From positions 1 through 36,465 of the forward strand of contig JANQPP010000061.1 of assembly GCA_028289405.1 (NCBI GenBank): a stretch of DNA of 36,465 bases. Reading direction: 5' to 3'. Both the position numbers and the translations under genes were made by a program. Positions 22,654 through 32,646 of this stretch are shown piece after piece (position 1 is the first letter of the stretch; every line of letters starts with the position of its first letter). Below the pieces are notes generated by a model. That model was given only the letters and a program-made list of their open reading frames with translations. It ran no database searches and was not told where the DNA came from. This DNA is from Pirellulales bacterium (GTDB taxonomy: Bacteria; Planctomycetota; Planctomycetia; Pirellulales; JANQPP01).

Positions 22654-23580
22654 TCAATGCATCTCCACGTCACATGTCCCCACTCCATGACGATAAAAAT
22701 TGAACTGCACACACGGATGGTCGGCGAGCAGAGACATGGGAACCGCCGTGTCGGCAATCCGTTCGGAAATCATCAGCGTCGTGAGCCGTAGGCCGAAGGG
22801 ATTGTCGTGGCAGCCGGCATGCCAGATGGAGACCTTTTCCGCTTGCCACGTTTCCCGGGGACCCACGGTGACCGCGTGAGAGGGGACTTGCGATACCACA
22901 CCTCCGCCCGACGTACGGGCATTTTGGATGATGGTCATGGGATGCAGTTCGACGAGCCGCGTGCCGAGTTGGCGGTATTGCTCGGGAGGAGGCGGCTGGT
23001 CCATGTAAGGCGGTTCGCGGCGGGGCGGATCGTTAAAGGCCCAATGCTTGACTTCTCCCTGTCCGCCCTGCATTATCACGCAGCGGAATTGCTCGAACGA
23101 GCGGCTGAAGTCGTCGGAATCCACGCTGGGGAAATGCAGATTCTCCTCCGGCATCCGCAGCTCCGGGCGGATGCGGTCAAAACAAAGCTCGCGGTCCGTG
23201 CGGGCGAAGCTGAGCGAAAAGTCGGGCGGCACTTCCTTCCCGTCCAGCACCCATTCATCCATGCCCCAAAAATGGGCATGCCGCAGGTCGATGTCCAATT
23301 CATTGACCAATCGCGCCACCAGCGGAAGCTGCTCGGTGGGGCCGATGGGTCCACAAATTCCCGCCGGCCTTTCCGGCGTGGCTTCACGCCAACTGCTGAT
23401 GTATTCCAGCGCCTCGGCCAAATAGAAATCTTCCAGCGTATCGTAGACCCGGACAGTGAAGCCGTCTCGGCTTAGCCCGAACAGATCATCCGGCGTGAGC
23501 CTCGCGGCACGATCCAGCAATTCAGGATCCAGCGTGGTGTAGTCCCACCAATCGGGCGCGACGAGTGAAAGGGGTCTCAT
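22654..23580 (-). CDS. Glucosamine-6-phosphate deaminase (NagB)-like protein
   Basis: 308 residues from the ATG at 23578-23580; ATG at 23587-23589 is equally possible, and neither has a clear ribosome site. It shows the phosphosugar-isomerase fold with [10 protein letters not shown] (here HFWGMDEW, like the DEY motif of NagB), a [10 protein letters not shown] block in place of GxDGHIAFNEP, and a [12 protein letters not shown] plus [19 protein letters not shown] end. Typical NagB is about 260 residues, so this version is longer, with an N-terminal extension of about 40 residues. Deamination of glucosamine-6-phosphate is likely but not certain; its catalytic residues are altered. It is likely cotranscribed with the PIG-L gene. 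Confidence 0.75.
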   Translation of the reverse strand: MRPLSLVAPDWWDYTTLDPELLDRAARLTPDDLFGLSRDGFTVRVYDTLEDFYLAEALEYISSWREATPERPAGICGPIGPTEQLPLVARLVNELDIDLRHAHFWGMDEWVLDGKEVPPDFSLSFARTDRELCFDRIRPELRMPEENLHFPSVDSDDFSRSFEQFRCVIMQGGQGEVKHWAFNDPPRREPPYMDQPPPPEQYRQLGTRLVELHPMTIIQNARTSGGGVVSQVPSHAVTVGPRETWQAEKVSIWHAGCHDNPFGLRLTTLMISERIADTAVPMSLLADHPCVQFNFYRHGVGTCDVEMH

Positions 23581-23663
23581 GGCAAACATTCTTGTGTTGG
23601 AATCGAGGACGATGCGCGGCATCGTACCGGATATCACCGCGGAAAACCACAAGCGACGCGGTG

Positions 23664-25415
23664 TTACTCCTCTAGGGACGAGCCCGTCCGCCAGTCGACG
23701 AGGTGCAATTCGACTTTCCGTTGGCCTTGAAAATGATTGATCACGGGCCGGAACGCGATGGAGAATTCCTCGGGAGCTGGCGGCAATTCATCGGCCCAAT
23801 CTCCATTGCCAAAAGCAACTCCTCGCAGCGCCACGCCATGCTGCCGCAGCGTCACGGCCAGATGCCGCCCGCCTCCGATGCGTCGGGGCGTTTCCGCCAA
23901 GGCGACGCCCGTGGAGCAGAGCAAGGGCCGTTGGTTGCCTTGTCCGAACGGAGCGAGCTGTTCGATCTGCTGGATGGTCTGTAAAGTCAAACTGCTAAGC
24001 GCGGCCTCATCATCGATCCATAACTCGCCGCCGATGTGCATTCCCTCGGTCCGCGCGGCAACTTCGTTCAAAAATTGCTCACGGAACTCTCCGAGCATCT
24101 CCTCGCGAATCCGCAGCCCGGCCGCGGCGGCGTGGCCTCCGTGAGTTTCCAAAAGCTTGCTCACGTTGGTGAGCGTTTCAAACAGGTTCACCTCGGGAAT
24201 GCTCCTGGCGGAGCCAATCCCCGGCTGCACGCCATGTTCGTCGAGGGCCACGAGTACCACGGGCCGGTGAAATTTGTTGGCCAACCGGCTGGCCACGATG
24301 CCAATCACACCAGGATGCCAACCACGCCCAGCCGCCACGATGGCGGGATCCTGTTCAGGATTCCCTTGCGCGCGAGCCTCCTTCAAAGCGGACAGATAAA
24401 TACTTCGTTCCAATGTTTCGCGCTGACCGTTCAGATCATTGAGGTATTGCGCCAGTTTTTCCGCTCGGGAAGTCGAATTAGTGGTCAATAGCTCCACGGC
24501 CAATGGAGCCTGTCCCAGCCGACCCGCCGCGTTCAACCGAGGGGCAATGGCGAAAGCGATGTCCTCACTTTCCAGATAGGGCTTGTGAGTCAAGTTCGCG
24601 GCTTTGAGGAGAGCGCTCATGCCCAGCGAGGGGCGTTTTTTCAAACAACCTAGTCCATGCCGCACGAGCACGCGGTTTTCGTCGAGCAGCGGCACGATGT
24701 CCGCAATCGTGCCCACGGCGGCTAATCCCACCGCTTCTAGGAGAAATTCACGAAGAGGATCGCTCACCCGCCGCGACTGGCACATCTCTTGGCACACGGC
24801 CCAGGCCAGCTTGAAGGCCACCGCCGCGCCGCAAAGCCCCGAGAAAACATAAGGGTTTTCGGGCAAGCCGGGATGGACCATCGCGTCCGCGGCAGGAATC
24901 TCGGGTCCGGGCTGGTGGTGGTCGGTGATGACCAACTTTAGGCTCAGTTCGCGGGCCCTTTCCGCCTCCGCCACGCTCGTGATGCCGCAATCCACGGTGA
25001 CGACGAGAGAGACGCCTTCCGCGGCAAGCTTTTCCAAGGCTTCCACATGCAGGCCATAGCCCTCGTCCTGCCGGTCGGGGATGTAAAACCCCACGTCTCC
25101 GCCCAGCAATGTCAAACATCTGAGCAAAATGGACGTTCCCGTCATTCCGTCGGCGTCGTAGTCGCCATAGACGACGATTCTTTGACGTTCGCGGAGAGCC
25201 TCGGTGATCAGGCGCGAGCCGGTTGCCACCCCCGGCAATTCCTCTGGATCCCGAAGTTGATTGAAGCGGCAGGCGAGAAAATCTTTCGCGAGTTCGGCGT
25301 CACTGATGCCCCGGCACAGCAAAAGCTGGGCGACCACCGAGGGGATGCTAGCCGATTGTTCCAATCGGGAGATGTGAGTGGGGTCGTGCGGGCGGAGCCG
25401 CCAACGTTTGGGCAT
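23664..25415 (-). CDS. recJ: Single-stranded-DNA exonuclease RecJ
   Basis: 583 residues, start ATG 25413-25415. It has the DHH phosphoesterase motifs: DYDADG (85-90), DCG (142-144), TDHH (164-167), then GxxNAAGRLG and the DHHA1-region [16 protein letters not shown] and [10 protein letters not shown]. RecJ degrades 5' ssDNA in RecFOR recombination, base-excision and mismatch repair, in the cytoplasm. Length agrees with the family (about 560-580). It lies 139 bases after rpmG on the same strand and 83 bases ahead of the NagB-like gene, so a shared transcript is plausible. Confidence 0.95.
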   Translation of the reverse strand: MPKRWRLRPHDPTHISRLEQSASIPSVVAQLLLCRGISDAELAKDFLACRFNQLRDPEELPGVATGSRLITEALRERQRIVVYGDYDADGMTGTSILLRCLTLLGGDVGFYIPDRQDEGYGLHVEALEKLAAEGVSLVVTVDCGITSVAEAERARELSLKLVITDHHQPGPEIPAADAMVHPGLPENPYVFSGLCGAAVAFKLAWAVCQEMCQSRRVSDPLREFLLEAVGLAAVGTIADIVPLLDENRVLVRHGLGCLKKRPSLGMSALLKAANLTHKPYLESEDIAFAIAPRLNAAGRLGQAPLAVELLTTNSTSRAEKLAQYLNDLNGQRETLERSIYLSALKEARAQGNPEQDPAIVAAGRGWHPGVIGIVASRLANKFHRPVVLVALDEHGVQPGIGSARSIPEVNLFETLTNVSKLLETHGGHAAAAGLRIREEMLGEFREQFLNEVAARTEGMHIGGELWIDDEAALSSLTLQTIQQIEQLAPFGQGNQRPLLCSTGVALAETPRRIGGGRHLAVTLRQHGVALRGVAFGNGDWADELPPAPEEFSIAFRPVINHFQGQRKVELHLVDWRTGSSLEE

Positions 25416-25554
25416 GCTTTCTTATGGACTCGCGGCCTTCCGTACAGCAACATCTCACGTACGTGTGCATCGCTGGCGTACGCAGCTTGACCAACGCGAT
25501 CGGATCGAGAAACAAATCCGCAAGGGCAACCAAGGACTTGGGACCCGCACGGAG

Positions 25555-25719
25555 CTATTTCTTCTTCTCGGTGTGCAAGGTATGGCGACGAAGACGCGGC
25601 GAATACTTGCGGAGTTTCAGCTTCTCGCCCCCAGGTTTGCGGCGGAGGACGTAATTGTAGTCCCCGGTTTCCTCGCACACCAAAAACACCGTCTCGACTT
25701 TCTTTTTGCTCTTCGCCAC
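25555..25719 (-). CDS. rpmG: 50S ribosomal protein bL33
   Basis: 54 residues from a GTG at 25717-25719 with GGAAAGGAT upstream. MAKSKKKVETVFLVCEETGD and YNYVLRRKPGGEKLKLRKYS match bL33. Only one cysteine remains, so this is the zinc-independent (C-) form. It is a protein of the large subunit, assembled near the E site. A promoter is suggested at 25776-25803. An arsM-like gene lies divergently 242 bases away. Confidence 0.95.
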   Translation of the reverse strand: MAKSKKKVETVFLVCEETGDYNYVLRRKPGGEKLKLRKYSPRLRRHTLHTEKKK

Positions 25720-25775
25720 GACCGATCCTTTCCAAACCAAGAATGCCCAGGGGGCCCCAAGGGACGCATGCAAAT

Positions 25776-25803
25776 ATTATGGCTCCACTCAATCATACCG
25801 CAA
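25776..25803 (-). promoter_or_regulatory. Possible promoter of rpmG
   Basis: On the minus strand, TTGCGG (25798-25803) precedes CATAAT (25776-25781) by 16 bases. Start near 25769, leader about 50 bases. Weak at -35. Confidence 0.4.
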
Positions 25804-25960
25804 CACGGACCAGATCAACCAGTGGAAATCATGCATTCATCTTCAGCCGAACCGCCCTGGGCGCGAAGTGATCCTCTTTGGTGCGTTGCCTTACCGAGCT
25901 TGCCTGGGTTGATGTATAAGATGCTATGTATTGCTACCGAACGAAAGGAGAACTTTCAGT

Positions 25961-27142
25961 ATGCCCCACGTTTCCCAAGACCGATCGACGACCGAGGAAC
26001 AGGCCGTCCATGCCCGATACGGCGCGGCCGCGCAAGCGGTGGAATCGGCGCTGTGTTGCCCAGTTTCGTACGATCCTCGGTATCTAGAAGTCATTCCCCA
26101 GGAAGTGCTAGATCGGGATTACGGCTGCGGCGATCCGACGTCCTACGTTCGTGAAGGGGAAACAGTTCTGGATCTTGGCGCGGGCGGCGGCAAGGTCTGC
26201 TTTATCGCGTCCCAGATCGTGGGACCGAATGGCAACGTGATCGGCGTGGACTGCAATCCGGAGATGCTCGATTTGGCGCGCCGCCATCAGCCCGTCGTGG
26301 CGGAACGCTTGGGGTTCGACAATGTCGATTTTCGCTGTGGCCTCATCCAGGATTTGCAACTCGATTTGGAGCGATTGCAAACGGAATTGTCTCGGCAGCC
26401 GGTGGGCTCTTACACGGAATGGCTCACCCTGCGTGCGGTCGAGAATTCGCTGCGTGAGAAACATCCCTTAATCGCCACGGACAGCGTCGACTGCGTGGTA
26501 TCCAACTGCGTGCTCAATTTGGTCCGTCCACAAGATCGCGAACAGCTTTTTCGCGAAGTGTTTCGCGTACTGAAGCGGGGCGGACGTGCCGCCATTAGCG
26601 ATATCGTCGCGGACGAGACCGTTCCGGAGAGATTGCGGCAAGATCCCGAGTTGTGGTCCGGCTGCATTTCCGGCGCCTTCCGCGAGGATGAGTTCTTACG
26701 AGCCTTCGAGCAGGCCGGTTTTCATGGAATTCAGCTTGCCAGCCGCCAAATCGAGCCATGGCGGACGGTGGATGGGATCGAGTTCCGCTCGGTGACCGTG
26801 ATGGCGTACAAGGGAAAGCAGGGACCCTGCTGGGAACGGAATCAAGCGCTTGTCTACAAAGGTCCATTTCGGCAAGTCGAGGATGACGATGGCCATCGCT
26901 ACCGACGGGGCGAGCGCGTGGCGGTCTGCGACAAAATATTTCATTTGCTACGACGGGAACCCTATGCCGGCATGTTTGAGCCGATTCCGCCCCGAGTGGA
27001 AGTGCCTCTGGAGGAAGCCCAGCCTTTCGATTGTCGCCGGGCACGAGCACGCGAGGCCCGAGAAACTAAGGGGCTGAATTATCTTGTGACCACGGAAACC
27101 GGCGACACCTGTTGCGGGCCGAAGGACGGCGAATGCTGCTGA
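25961..27142 (+). CDS. arsM: ArsM-like arsenite S-adenosylmethionine methyltransferase
   Basis: 393 residues from the ATG at 25961 with AGGAG ten bases upstream. The fold is a class I SAM methyltransferase: DLGAGGGK (71-78), GVDCNPEMLDLARR, and a FRVLKRGGRAAISDIV block. The four cysteines of ArsM proteins are present with near-family spacing: C33, C56 (in DYGCGDP), C183 (SNCVLNL) and C235 (SGCISGAF). An insert of about 25 residues lies between the second and third. The C-terminus has the extra domain with YKGPFRQVEDDDGHRYRRGE and VAVCDKIF, found in several ArsM relatives, and ends CCGPKDGECC. Arsenite methylation is the likely role. No ars operon genes surround it. Confidence 0.85.
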   Translation: MPHVSQDRSTTEEQAVHARYGAAAQAVESALCCPVSYDPRYLEVIPQEVLDRDYGCGDPTSYVREGETVLDLGAGGGKVCFIASQIVGPNGNVIGVDCNPEMLDLARRHQPVVAERLGFDNVDFRCGLIQDLQLDLERLQTELSRQPVGSYTEWLTLRAVENSLREKHPLIATDSVDCVVSNCVLNLVRPQDREQLFREVFRVLKRGGRAAISDIVADETVPERLRQDPELWSGCISGAFREDEFLRAFEQAGFHGIQLASRQIEPWRTVDGIEFRSVTVMAYKGKQGPCWERNQALVYKGPFRQVEDDDGHRYRRGERVAVCDKIFHLLRREPYAGMFEPIPPRVEVPLEEAQPFDCRRARAREARETKGLNYLVTTETGDTCCGPKDGECC

Positions 27143-27295
27143 AAAAACGCTCCCTGAGTCGGATTTGACCGGCACATTCCTACTAGAATTGCTCATGTGC
27201 CGTGCGGCAAATGCCGATATACGCCCACGAGCTTCCAAACACGGGAAAACCCTTTTCCCGCATATCCATCGTGGAAGCTGAGTGCCAGTGCGGAG

Positions 27296-28303
27296 ATGAT
27301 GACCGTGTCGACGCCCGAAATACGCAAGGCGGCCATCCTGTTGATGAGCCTCCCGCCCGAGCAGGCGGGGGACTTGATGGCGAAGCTGAAACCGAAACAG
27401 GTGGAAGCAGTGACCATCGAAATGGCAAAGTTGGGGAGTGTTCCGGGAGATGAGCAAGTCGAGACCATACAGGCTTTCGCCGCGGCAAACCCTCATGACC
27501 TGGGAATCGAGGGGGGCGGGCTGAACGCGATCAAACCTCTGTTGGAAAAAGCCCTGGGCAAGAATGCCGGTTCCGCTTTGGAAAACGTGCGGCACTCCAT
27601 CGAAGCCATCCCCTTCAGCTTCCTACAAAAGGTCGACAGCCAAAACCTCATTACCTTCATCGTCGATGAGCATCCGCAGACCATCGCTCTCGTGCTCAGC
27701 CATTTGACCCCTGCCCAGGCTGCCAGCGTCATCTCGGGATTGCCACCGGAACGCCAATTGTCCGTGGTCCACCGCATCGCGACCATGGGTCAGACCAATC
27801 CGGAAATTATTAAAGAGGTCGAGGAAGGCTTGAGCAAGCGGATGTCCAGCGTGATGAGCCAGCAATTCGAAAATGCCGGCGGCGTGGCCAGTGTGGCCGA
27901 AATTCTGAACGTGACCGACCGCTCCACGGAACGGGCGCTATTGGAGAACCTGGGAGAAGAAGACCCCGATCTGGTCGAGGAAATCCGCCGCTTGATGTTC
28001 GTCTTCGAGGACATCTCGAAGTTTCCGGATAAGGAAGTGCAGACCGTACTCAAAAACGTGGAAACCTCGCAGTGGGCCTTGGCCCTCAAAGGGGCTAGCG
28101 AGGATTTGAAGGAAAAAATCTTGGGCAACATGTCCCAGCGGGCCGCCGAAATGCTCAAGGAAGAGATGGATTATTTGGGCCCGGTGCGTTTATCCGCCGT
28201 GGAACAAATGCAGCAACAAATCGTGGACGTGGTCCGCAAGCTAGAGGATGCTGGCGAAATCCAAATTCACAGTGACGAGCAGGACGAGCAGTTCGTCCAG
28301 TGA
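27296..28303 (+). CDS. fliG: Flagellar motor switch protein FliG
   Basis: 335 residues from the ATG at 27296 (GGAG directly upstream; the ATG at 27299 is an alternative). Three FliG domains are recognised: the N-terminal FliF-binding part (STPEIRKAAILLMSLPPEQA), the middle part with the EHPQ motif (125-128) in DEHPQTIALVLSHL, and the C-terminal torque domain with LMFVFEDISKFPDKEVQTVL and SQRAAEMLKEEMDYLGPVRL. The length equals that of Thermotoga FliG. FliG couples the rotor to the stator and sits on the cytoplasmic face of the MS ring. No other flagellar gene is in the window. The gene is convergent with plsC, 10 bases apart. Confidence 0.95.
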   Translation: MMTVSTPEIRKAAILLMSLPPEQAGDLMAKLKPKQVEAVTIEMAKLGSVPGDEQVETIQAFAAANPHDLGIEGGGLNAIKPLLEKALGKNAGSALENVRHSIEAIPFSFLQKVDSQNLITFIVDEHPQTIALVLSHLTPAQAASVISGLPPERQLSVVHRIATMGQTNPEIIKEVEEGLSKRMSSVMSQQFENAGGVASVAEILNVTDRSTERALLENLGEEDPDLVEEIRRLMFVFEDISKFPDKEVQTVLKNVETSQWALALKGASEDLKEKILGNMSQRAAEMLKEEMDYLGPVRLSAVEQMQQQIVDVVRKLEDAGEIQIHSDEQDEQFVQ

Positions 28304-28313
28304 CCATCGCGCC

Positions 28314-29057
28314 TTATTTCTCTCGCCGTCTGACGTGGCGGGCTTCCGCCTGAAGCTGCTGCCACCGATCCAGAAGCGTTTCTTGCAATTCGTCATCGGA
28401 GCGATCCGCCGCCGAGAAAGGGGCTCCGAAGTGGATGCGAATTCTGGCGGGTTTGGGAAATGGTTGCTTGCGGGGCCAGGCGGCGTACGATCCTTCAATG
28501 ATCACCGGCACCAGTTGCGCCCGCGAACGGCGGGCCACGGCACAAAAACCGGCCTGTAGTGGCTGTAATTCGCCATCTGGAGTCCTGGTCCCCTCGGGAA
28601 AAATGACGACGGCTTGCGCTTTTTTGAGCTGTTGCAGTGTCTGTTTCAGCCCTCCAAATCCGCTTCCTTCGCGGTCGATGGGAAAGGCATTCAGTGACGA
28701 AATGAGCCACGCAAATGGAGGAAAACGGAACAACGTCTTCCGGGCCAGAAAACATAACGGGCGGTTGCAGGCGATTCCCAAAAGTACCGGATCGAGATGG
28801 CTTTGATGATTCGAGAGCAGCAAGGTCGCTCCCTTGGCCGGTACATGTTCTCGTCCCCGGCAACGGAGCCGAAGCACGAACATGGCCAATAATCGGCAAA
28901 GCACCTGGATGCCCCGATACCAGATGAGCCGTGCCCTTTGCTTGAAACGTGCCCGAACCGAAACACGCGGCAGCGGCTTAGAAGGGGAAACGCTGTTCGA
29001 GGCCACTTGGATGCGGTCCTCGCTTAACTGGACGAGGCGGTAGATCGGGAAAGGCAT
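28314..29057 (-). CDS. 1-acyl-sn-glycerol-3-phosphate acyltransferase (PlsC family)
   Basis: 247 residues, ATG 29055-29057, overlapping the stop of cmk by 34 bases. Catalytic motif I is NHQSHLD (HX4D, H84-D89); motif III is FPEGTRT (153-159). A hydrophobic segment (LIWYRGIQVLCRLLAMFVL, about 44-62) precedes them. The protein acylates lysophosphatidic acid at the inner membrane in phospholipid synthesis. The cmk-plsC order is common in bacteria. The overlap suggests coupled translation. Confidence 0.9.
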   Translation of the reverse strand: MPFPIYRLVQLSEDRIQVASNSVSPSKPLPRVSVRARFKQRARLIWYRGIQVLCRLLAMFVLRLRCRGREHVPAKGATLLLSNHQSHLDPVLLGIACNRPLCFLARKTLFRFPPFAWLISSLNAFPIDREGSGFGGLKQTLQQLKKAQAVVIFPEGTRTPDGELQPLQAGFCAVARRSRAQLVPVIIEGSYAAWPRKQPFPKPARIRIHFGAPFSAADRSDDELQETLLDRWQQLQAEARHVRRREK

Positions 29058-29695
29058 TCCGCCACATGCTGGTGGAGCAACTCCACGACTTCCTCCGCGG
29101 TAAGCCCGTCCGTTTGAATTTCCACGGCGTCCGGAGCGCGATATAGACGTCCCACCGGGCGGCTCGCATCGCGGATGTCACGTTCCCGCTGCTGTTGTGC
29201 CACCTCCTCCAATGAACAATCGAGTCCCCGTTCGCGAAGTTCCTGATGCCGCCGGAGGGCCCGCGTCTCGTCGCTGGCGGTCACGAAGAATTTGCAAGGT
29301 GCTTGAGGAAACACGACCGTTCCCTGGTCACGCCCCTCGGCCACGAAATCCCCCTGCGCGGCCACCTGCTGCTGGAGTTCCACGAGCCGGGCTCGCACTC
29401 TCGGTTGATCAGCGATGAAATGCACGGCATCGGCGACTTCCGGTGCGCGAATGGCCACGGTCACGTCGATCCCATCCACGAATACCTGATCACCTTGCAA
29501 GCGGATGTCCAAGTCGTTAGCCAACTGTGCCAATGCGTCCCCATCGCTCATGACCACATCGCGTTGCAGCGCGGCCCATGTCACCGCGCGATACATGGCC
29601 CCGGTGTCGAGCACACGAAAACCCAATCGCTCGGCCAAACTCCGTGCCGCGCTGCTTTTTCCCGCTCCGGCGGGCCCATCAATGGTGATAATCAT
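29024..29695 (-). CDS. cmk: Cytidylate kinase
   Basis: 223 residues, ATG 29693-29695, with a modest AGGG site. P-loop GPAGAGKSS (7-15), LDTGAMYRAVTWAAL, FFVTASDETRALRRHQEL and DIRDASRPVGRLYRAPDAV are Cmk motifs. It phosphorylates CMP and dCMP in the cytoplasm for nucleotide recycling. The stop overlaps the start of the plsC gene by 34 bases. It lies 110 bases after the large GH38-like gene on the same strand. Confidence 0.95.
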   Translation of the reverse strand: MIITIDGPAGAGKSSAARSLAERLGFRVLDTGAMYRAVTWAALQRDVVMSDGDALAQLANDLDIRLQGDQVFVDGIDVTVAIRAPEVADAVHFIADQPRVRARLVELQQQVAAQGDFVAEGRDQGTVVFPQAPCKFFVTASDETRALRRHQELRERGLDCSLEEVAQQQRERDIRDASRPVGRLYRAPDAVEIQTDGLTAEEVVELLHQHVAECLSRSTASSS

Positions 29696-29805
29696 GCCCT
29701 ACAGTGTAAGCCAGTTTTCTGGACCAATAAAGCGGCATACTCGAAGGGATACTCGGATTGGCGTTTTGCCGGCTTTCGAATCTTTCGCTCCAATGGACCG
29801 AGTGC

Positions 29806-32646
29806 TCACCACTCGGCTTCCACGTAGATCCACTCATGGGCTCCCAGGTCTAAGCGGATGCCTTCTTCGTCCACGGCCAGATCGCTCAATACCTTTCCCG
29901 TCAAATCGAGTTGTCGGGCGCGATGGACATGGCGGAAGCATCGCAGGCGCGTCTGGCAAGGCTGCCCCTCGGTTTCCAGCAGTCGAGCGCGGAAGCCGCT
30001 TACCTTGCCTTCCTCGGAAGAGACCGGCTCCCAATGCGTGGCAACCACGTGGTTCACGTTGATATGAAACAGCCAAGCGGAAGAACCCGCCGCAGGGCAT
30101 ACCCCCAGCTTGCTGGCCATGCCAACGGGGGAAAGGAACTGCTTGGCAGTCGCGTACGGATGGGCCAAATCGATCCCGATGCCGAGTCGAAAGTGACGCC
30201 GTGTTTCTCCCGCGACCACCAACAACGTATCCAGCATTCGCAGGCCGACCGCTCGATGATAGGGGTGGCCGGCGGTGAGAATCGTTGTCGTCTGGTTATC
30301 AGAAATCAGTTCCACGACTTCCGGCGCTTCGACGCGTTGCCGATCCGTGCGATGGCTGCCGCCCGCCAAGCTACGCCGCATTTCGCAACTGGCGTCGGCC
30401 CAAGCGAAGCGCGCGGCGAAATAGGTTTCCCACGCCCGAGGCTCTAGTTCCCGCTGAATATCCAGCGTGATATCCAGTTCAATCAGCCGAGAATCGCGTG
30501 AAATGCTGGTGATTTGTTCAAAAGTGCCCACGCCACCGAGCACGGGATCCACTAGTGAACCGCGCGAGCGAATCGCCGCACGGTCATCGTTTCGCGAATC
30601 GATGATTTCGATCGACTCGGACTGCATTTCTGAATAGACGCCGCCATCTTCGGAGCCACTCACGGCTTCCGGTGTGTCCGCTTCCGTGGTTTCCCGGCGA
30701 AAAGCTAATTGTTGGGAGAGGCGATTTCCCCGACGGTTGGGCACGAACACGGATTGAATACCGCCGGCATCCGGGTGAAGGGTCACCTGAAGAAAGCGGT
30801 TGCGCAACGTCCGCCCTTCGGCAACCAGCGGATGAGCCGACTTTTTCTCAGTCGGGTTCTGCTGAGAAACCCATGCAAATCCCATCGGCGGCACGGTCAC
30901 GTCGCGTGAAATTGGGACGGTGAGTGAAGCTGGTGTTGTAGTTGCTTCCGTTTCAGGAGTTTCTGAAACCGATTCCGAACTCAGTGGCATGGGGCACAAA
31001 CGGGCATAGCTGGTGGCGTTGAGGACAAGTTGCCCGGTTTCCTCGCCGGCGGCGTCGCGAGGCAGGAGATCCGCGCAGGCATCCACCACTTTCTGCCAGC
31101 GGTTTTGGAAATCGGCATGGAATTCGTCGTGCCGCTGCGCTGACAGATTGGTATTTGACTCACCGATCTGTAACAACAGTTCCCGAACTCGTTGGTTCTC
31201 TGGATGCAATCGACCTCCCAATGCGTCCAGCAATAAGGCGGCTCCCTTTCCCACTTCGATCCACAACGATCGTTCATACGCCCGGGCCAATCGAGAGATC
31301 GGATCCGGCACGCCGCGCGTCACGTCTTGTTCCAAATAGGGAGCGTAGTAATCGTCAGCGGGAAGCGACGTCAGGTGAGCCGGCATGTCCGTTCCCTGGA
31401 AATACTCTTCTAGCGAGAGAAATTTCCCCAAGACGGGGTTGTATTTCGCCGCGCGACGCATGTCATCGTACCAGGGGGAAGTTCTGCCCGGCCAATGCGC
31501 GTAACAGAGCGTCGCCACGTGGTCCAAATCCATGGTGGATCCCATGTGTGCGGCATACTGCAAGAATGTGGAGGAAGACGCGGCATTCGCCGGGATACGA
31601 AACACGGCATCGAGAGCCGTGCCATCGGTACCCTGCCATCGGCTCTTGCACTGGCTCGCCCTAGGAAATCGCCCATCATCTAGCGTGGCATGCAGCACGC
31701 CTTCGTAGCCGGCAAGGGAGAGCACTTGCGGCCAAGCTGGCGACAAACCGGCCCGCCGCCGTGCGAAACTCTTGGGCAAGATCCCCAAAATTCGCTCGAA
31801 AACCTGCTGGCCCTGGGAAAGTTGCGTCCACCATGATTCCAATGGCAAGAAGGGGACTTCCGCTTCTTGGTATTCTCCTCCCGCCAGAAACAATTTTTTC
31901 TGACTGGCCGCCTCGCGCAGGACTTCCACCGCTTCACCGTTTTCGCGTGCCATCTTTTCCAGAGTGGCACCCGAGAGCACGAGATTGGTGGGCGTGGCAT
32001 GACAAAGCTCACGGCGCAAATCGTCCGCCGAACAGCCAGGCGTTACCAGCGTCAAGTCGAGCAAGTAGCTACCCACGGCGTAGAAATGATCTCGGGATTC
32101 GGCCAACACATCGAAGCAGCGGGCCAAATGCTCCTCGACCGCTTCGTCTTGACGCAACAAGGCCTGGGCCGCCGCCATCGCCTCATTTTCGAGTTGCACC
32201 AGGTCGATATGGCTCAGGTAACGCATCTGCCGCGTAAGCAATTCGATCTGCAAATAACAGAAGCCGAGCGCGTAGAAGTCGTTGACCCATGTGGGCTCGA
32301 TCTCCACATGCGGCAAGGCGTTTCCCAAGCCTTCCCGAATCTGATCAAACAGCATTTCACGGTTTTCACCGCCAGAAACCACGATGGCCTGTTCTTGGCG
32401 TGCCCGCTCCCACCATTCCTCGTAGAGGAGGTCATCACAAACCGAGGGGACCACAATCAGACGGCCTTCGGCGCCATCGGGCGGATCATGCACGCTGTGC
32501 CAGAGGGGCAAGTGTCCATGCCGTGCCAACAGGGCCGGATGCCATAGCACGGTCCAGGAGGCAAATAGCGTATCTGCTTCGCTGTCCTCGAGTTGCTGTG
32601 GAAAATCTTCCAGGCTGTGGCACGGAATTAATACGCTGTGGTCCAT
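29806..32646 (-). CDS. Large GH38-like protein of uncertain activity
   Basis: 946 residues from the ATG at 32644-32646; an upstream GTG (32674-32676) is also possible, and neither has a strong ribosome site. No signal peptide is evident. The N-terminal half suggests a family 38/57-type alpha-mannosidase-like fold: LSHIDLVQLENEAM resembles the GHSHIDxAWL metal-binding start, and LSPAWPQVLSLAGYEG resembles the DxFGHS region, but the catalytic Asp of GH38 is not clear. A middle helical domain (LWIEVGKGAALLLDALGG, QNQRVRELLLQIGES) and a long C-terminal beta region (RAWETYFAARFAWADASCEMRR) follow. Activity is not established. It precedes cmk on the same strand. Confidence 0.55.
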   Translation of the reverse strand: MDHSVLIPCHSLEDFPQQLEDSEADTLFASWTVLWHPALLARHGHLPLWHSVHDPPDGAEGRLIVVPSVCDDLLYEEWWERARQEQAIVVSGGENREMLFDQIREGLGNALPHVEIEPTWVNDFYALGFCYLQIELLTRQMRYLSHIDLVQLENEAMAAAQALLRQDEAVEEHLARCFDVLAESRDHFYAVGSYLLDLTLVTPGCSADDLRRELCHATPTNLVLSGATLEKMARENGEAVEVLREAASQKKLFLAGGEYQEAEVPFLPLESWWTQLSQGQQVFERILGILPKSFARRRAGLSPAWPQVLSLAGYEGVLHATLDDGRFPRASQCKSRWQGTDGTALDAVFRIPANAASSSTFLQYAAHMGSTMDLDHVATLCYAHWPGRTSPWYDDMRRAAKYNPVLGKFLSLEEYFQGTDMPAHLTSLPADDYYAPYLEQDVTRGVPDPISRLARAYERSLWIEVGKGAALLLDALGGRLHPENQRVRELLLQIGESNTNLSAQRHDEFHADFQNRWQKVVDACADLLPRDAAGEETGQLVLNATSYARLCPMPLSSESVSETPETEATTTPASLTVPISRDVTVPPMGFAWVSQQNPTEKKSAHPLVAEGRTLRNRFLQVTLHPDAGGIQSVFVPNRRGNRLSQQLAFRRETTEADTPEAVSGSEDGGVYSEMQSESIEIIDSRNDDRAAIRSRGSLVDPVLGGVGTFEQITSISRDSRLIELDITLDIQRELEPRAWETYFAARFAWADASCEMRRSLAGGSHRTDRQRVEAPEVVELISDNQTTTILTAGHPYHRAVGLRMLDTLLVVAGETRRHFRLGIGIDLAHPYATAKQFLSPVGMASKLGVCPAAGSSAWLFHINVNHVVATHWEPVSSEEGKVSGFRARLLETEGQPCQTRLRCFRHVHRARQLDLTGKVLSDLAVDEEGIRLDLGAHEWIYVEAEW

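Noticed and set aside
25416..25554. Possible tRNA or small RNA between recJ and rpmG
   Set aside because: No cloverleaf or anticodon stem could be drawn and no terminator is present.
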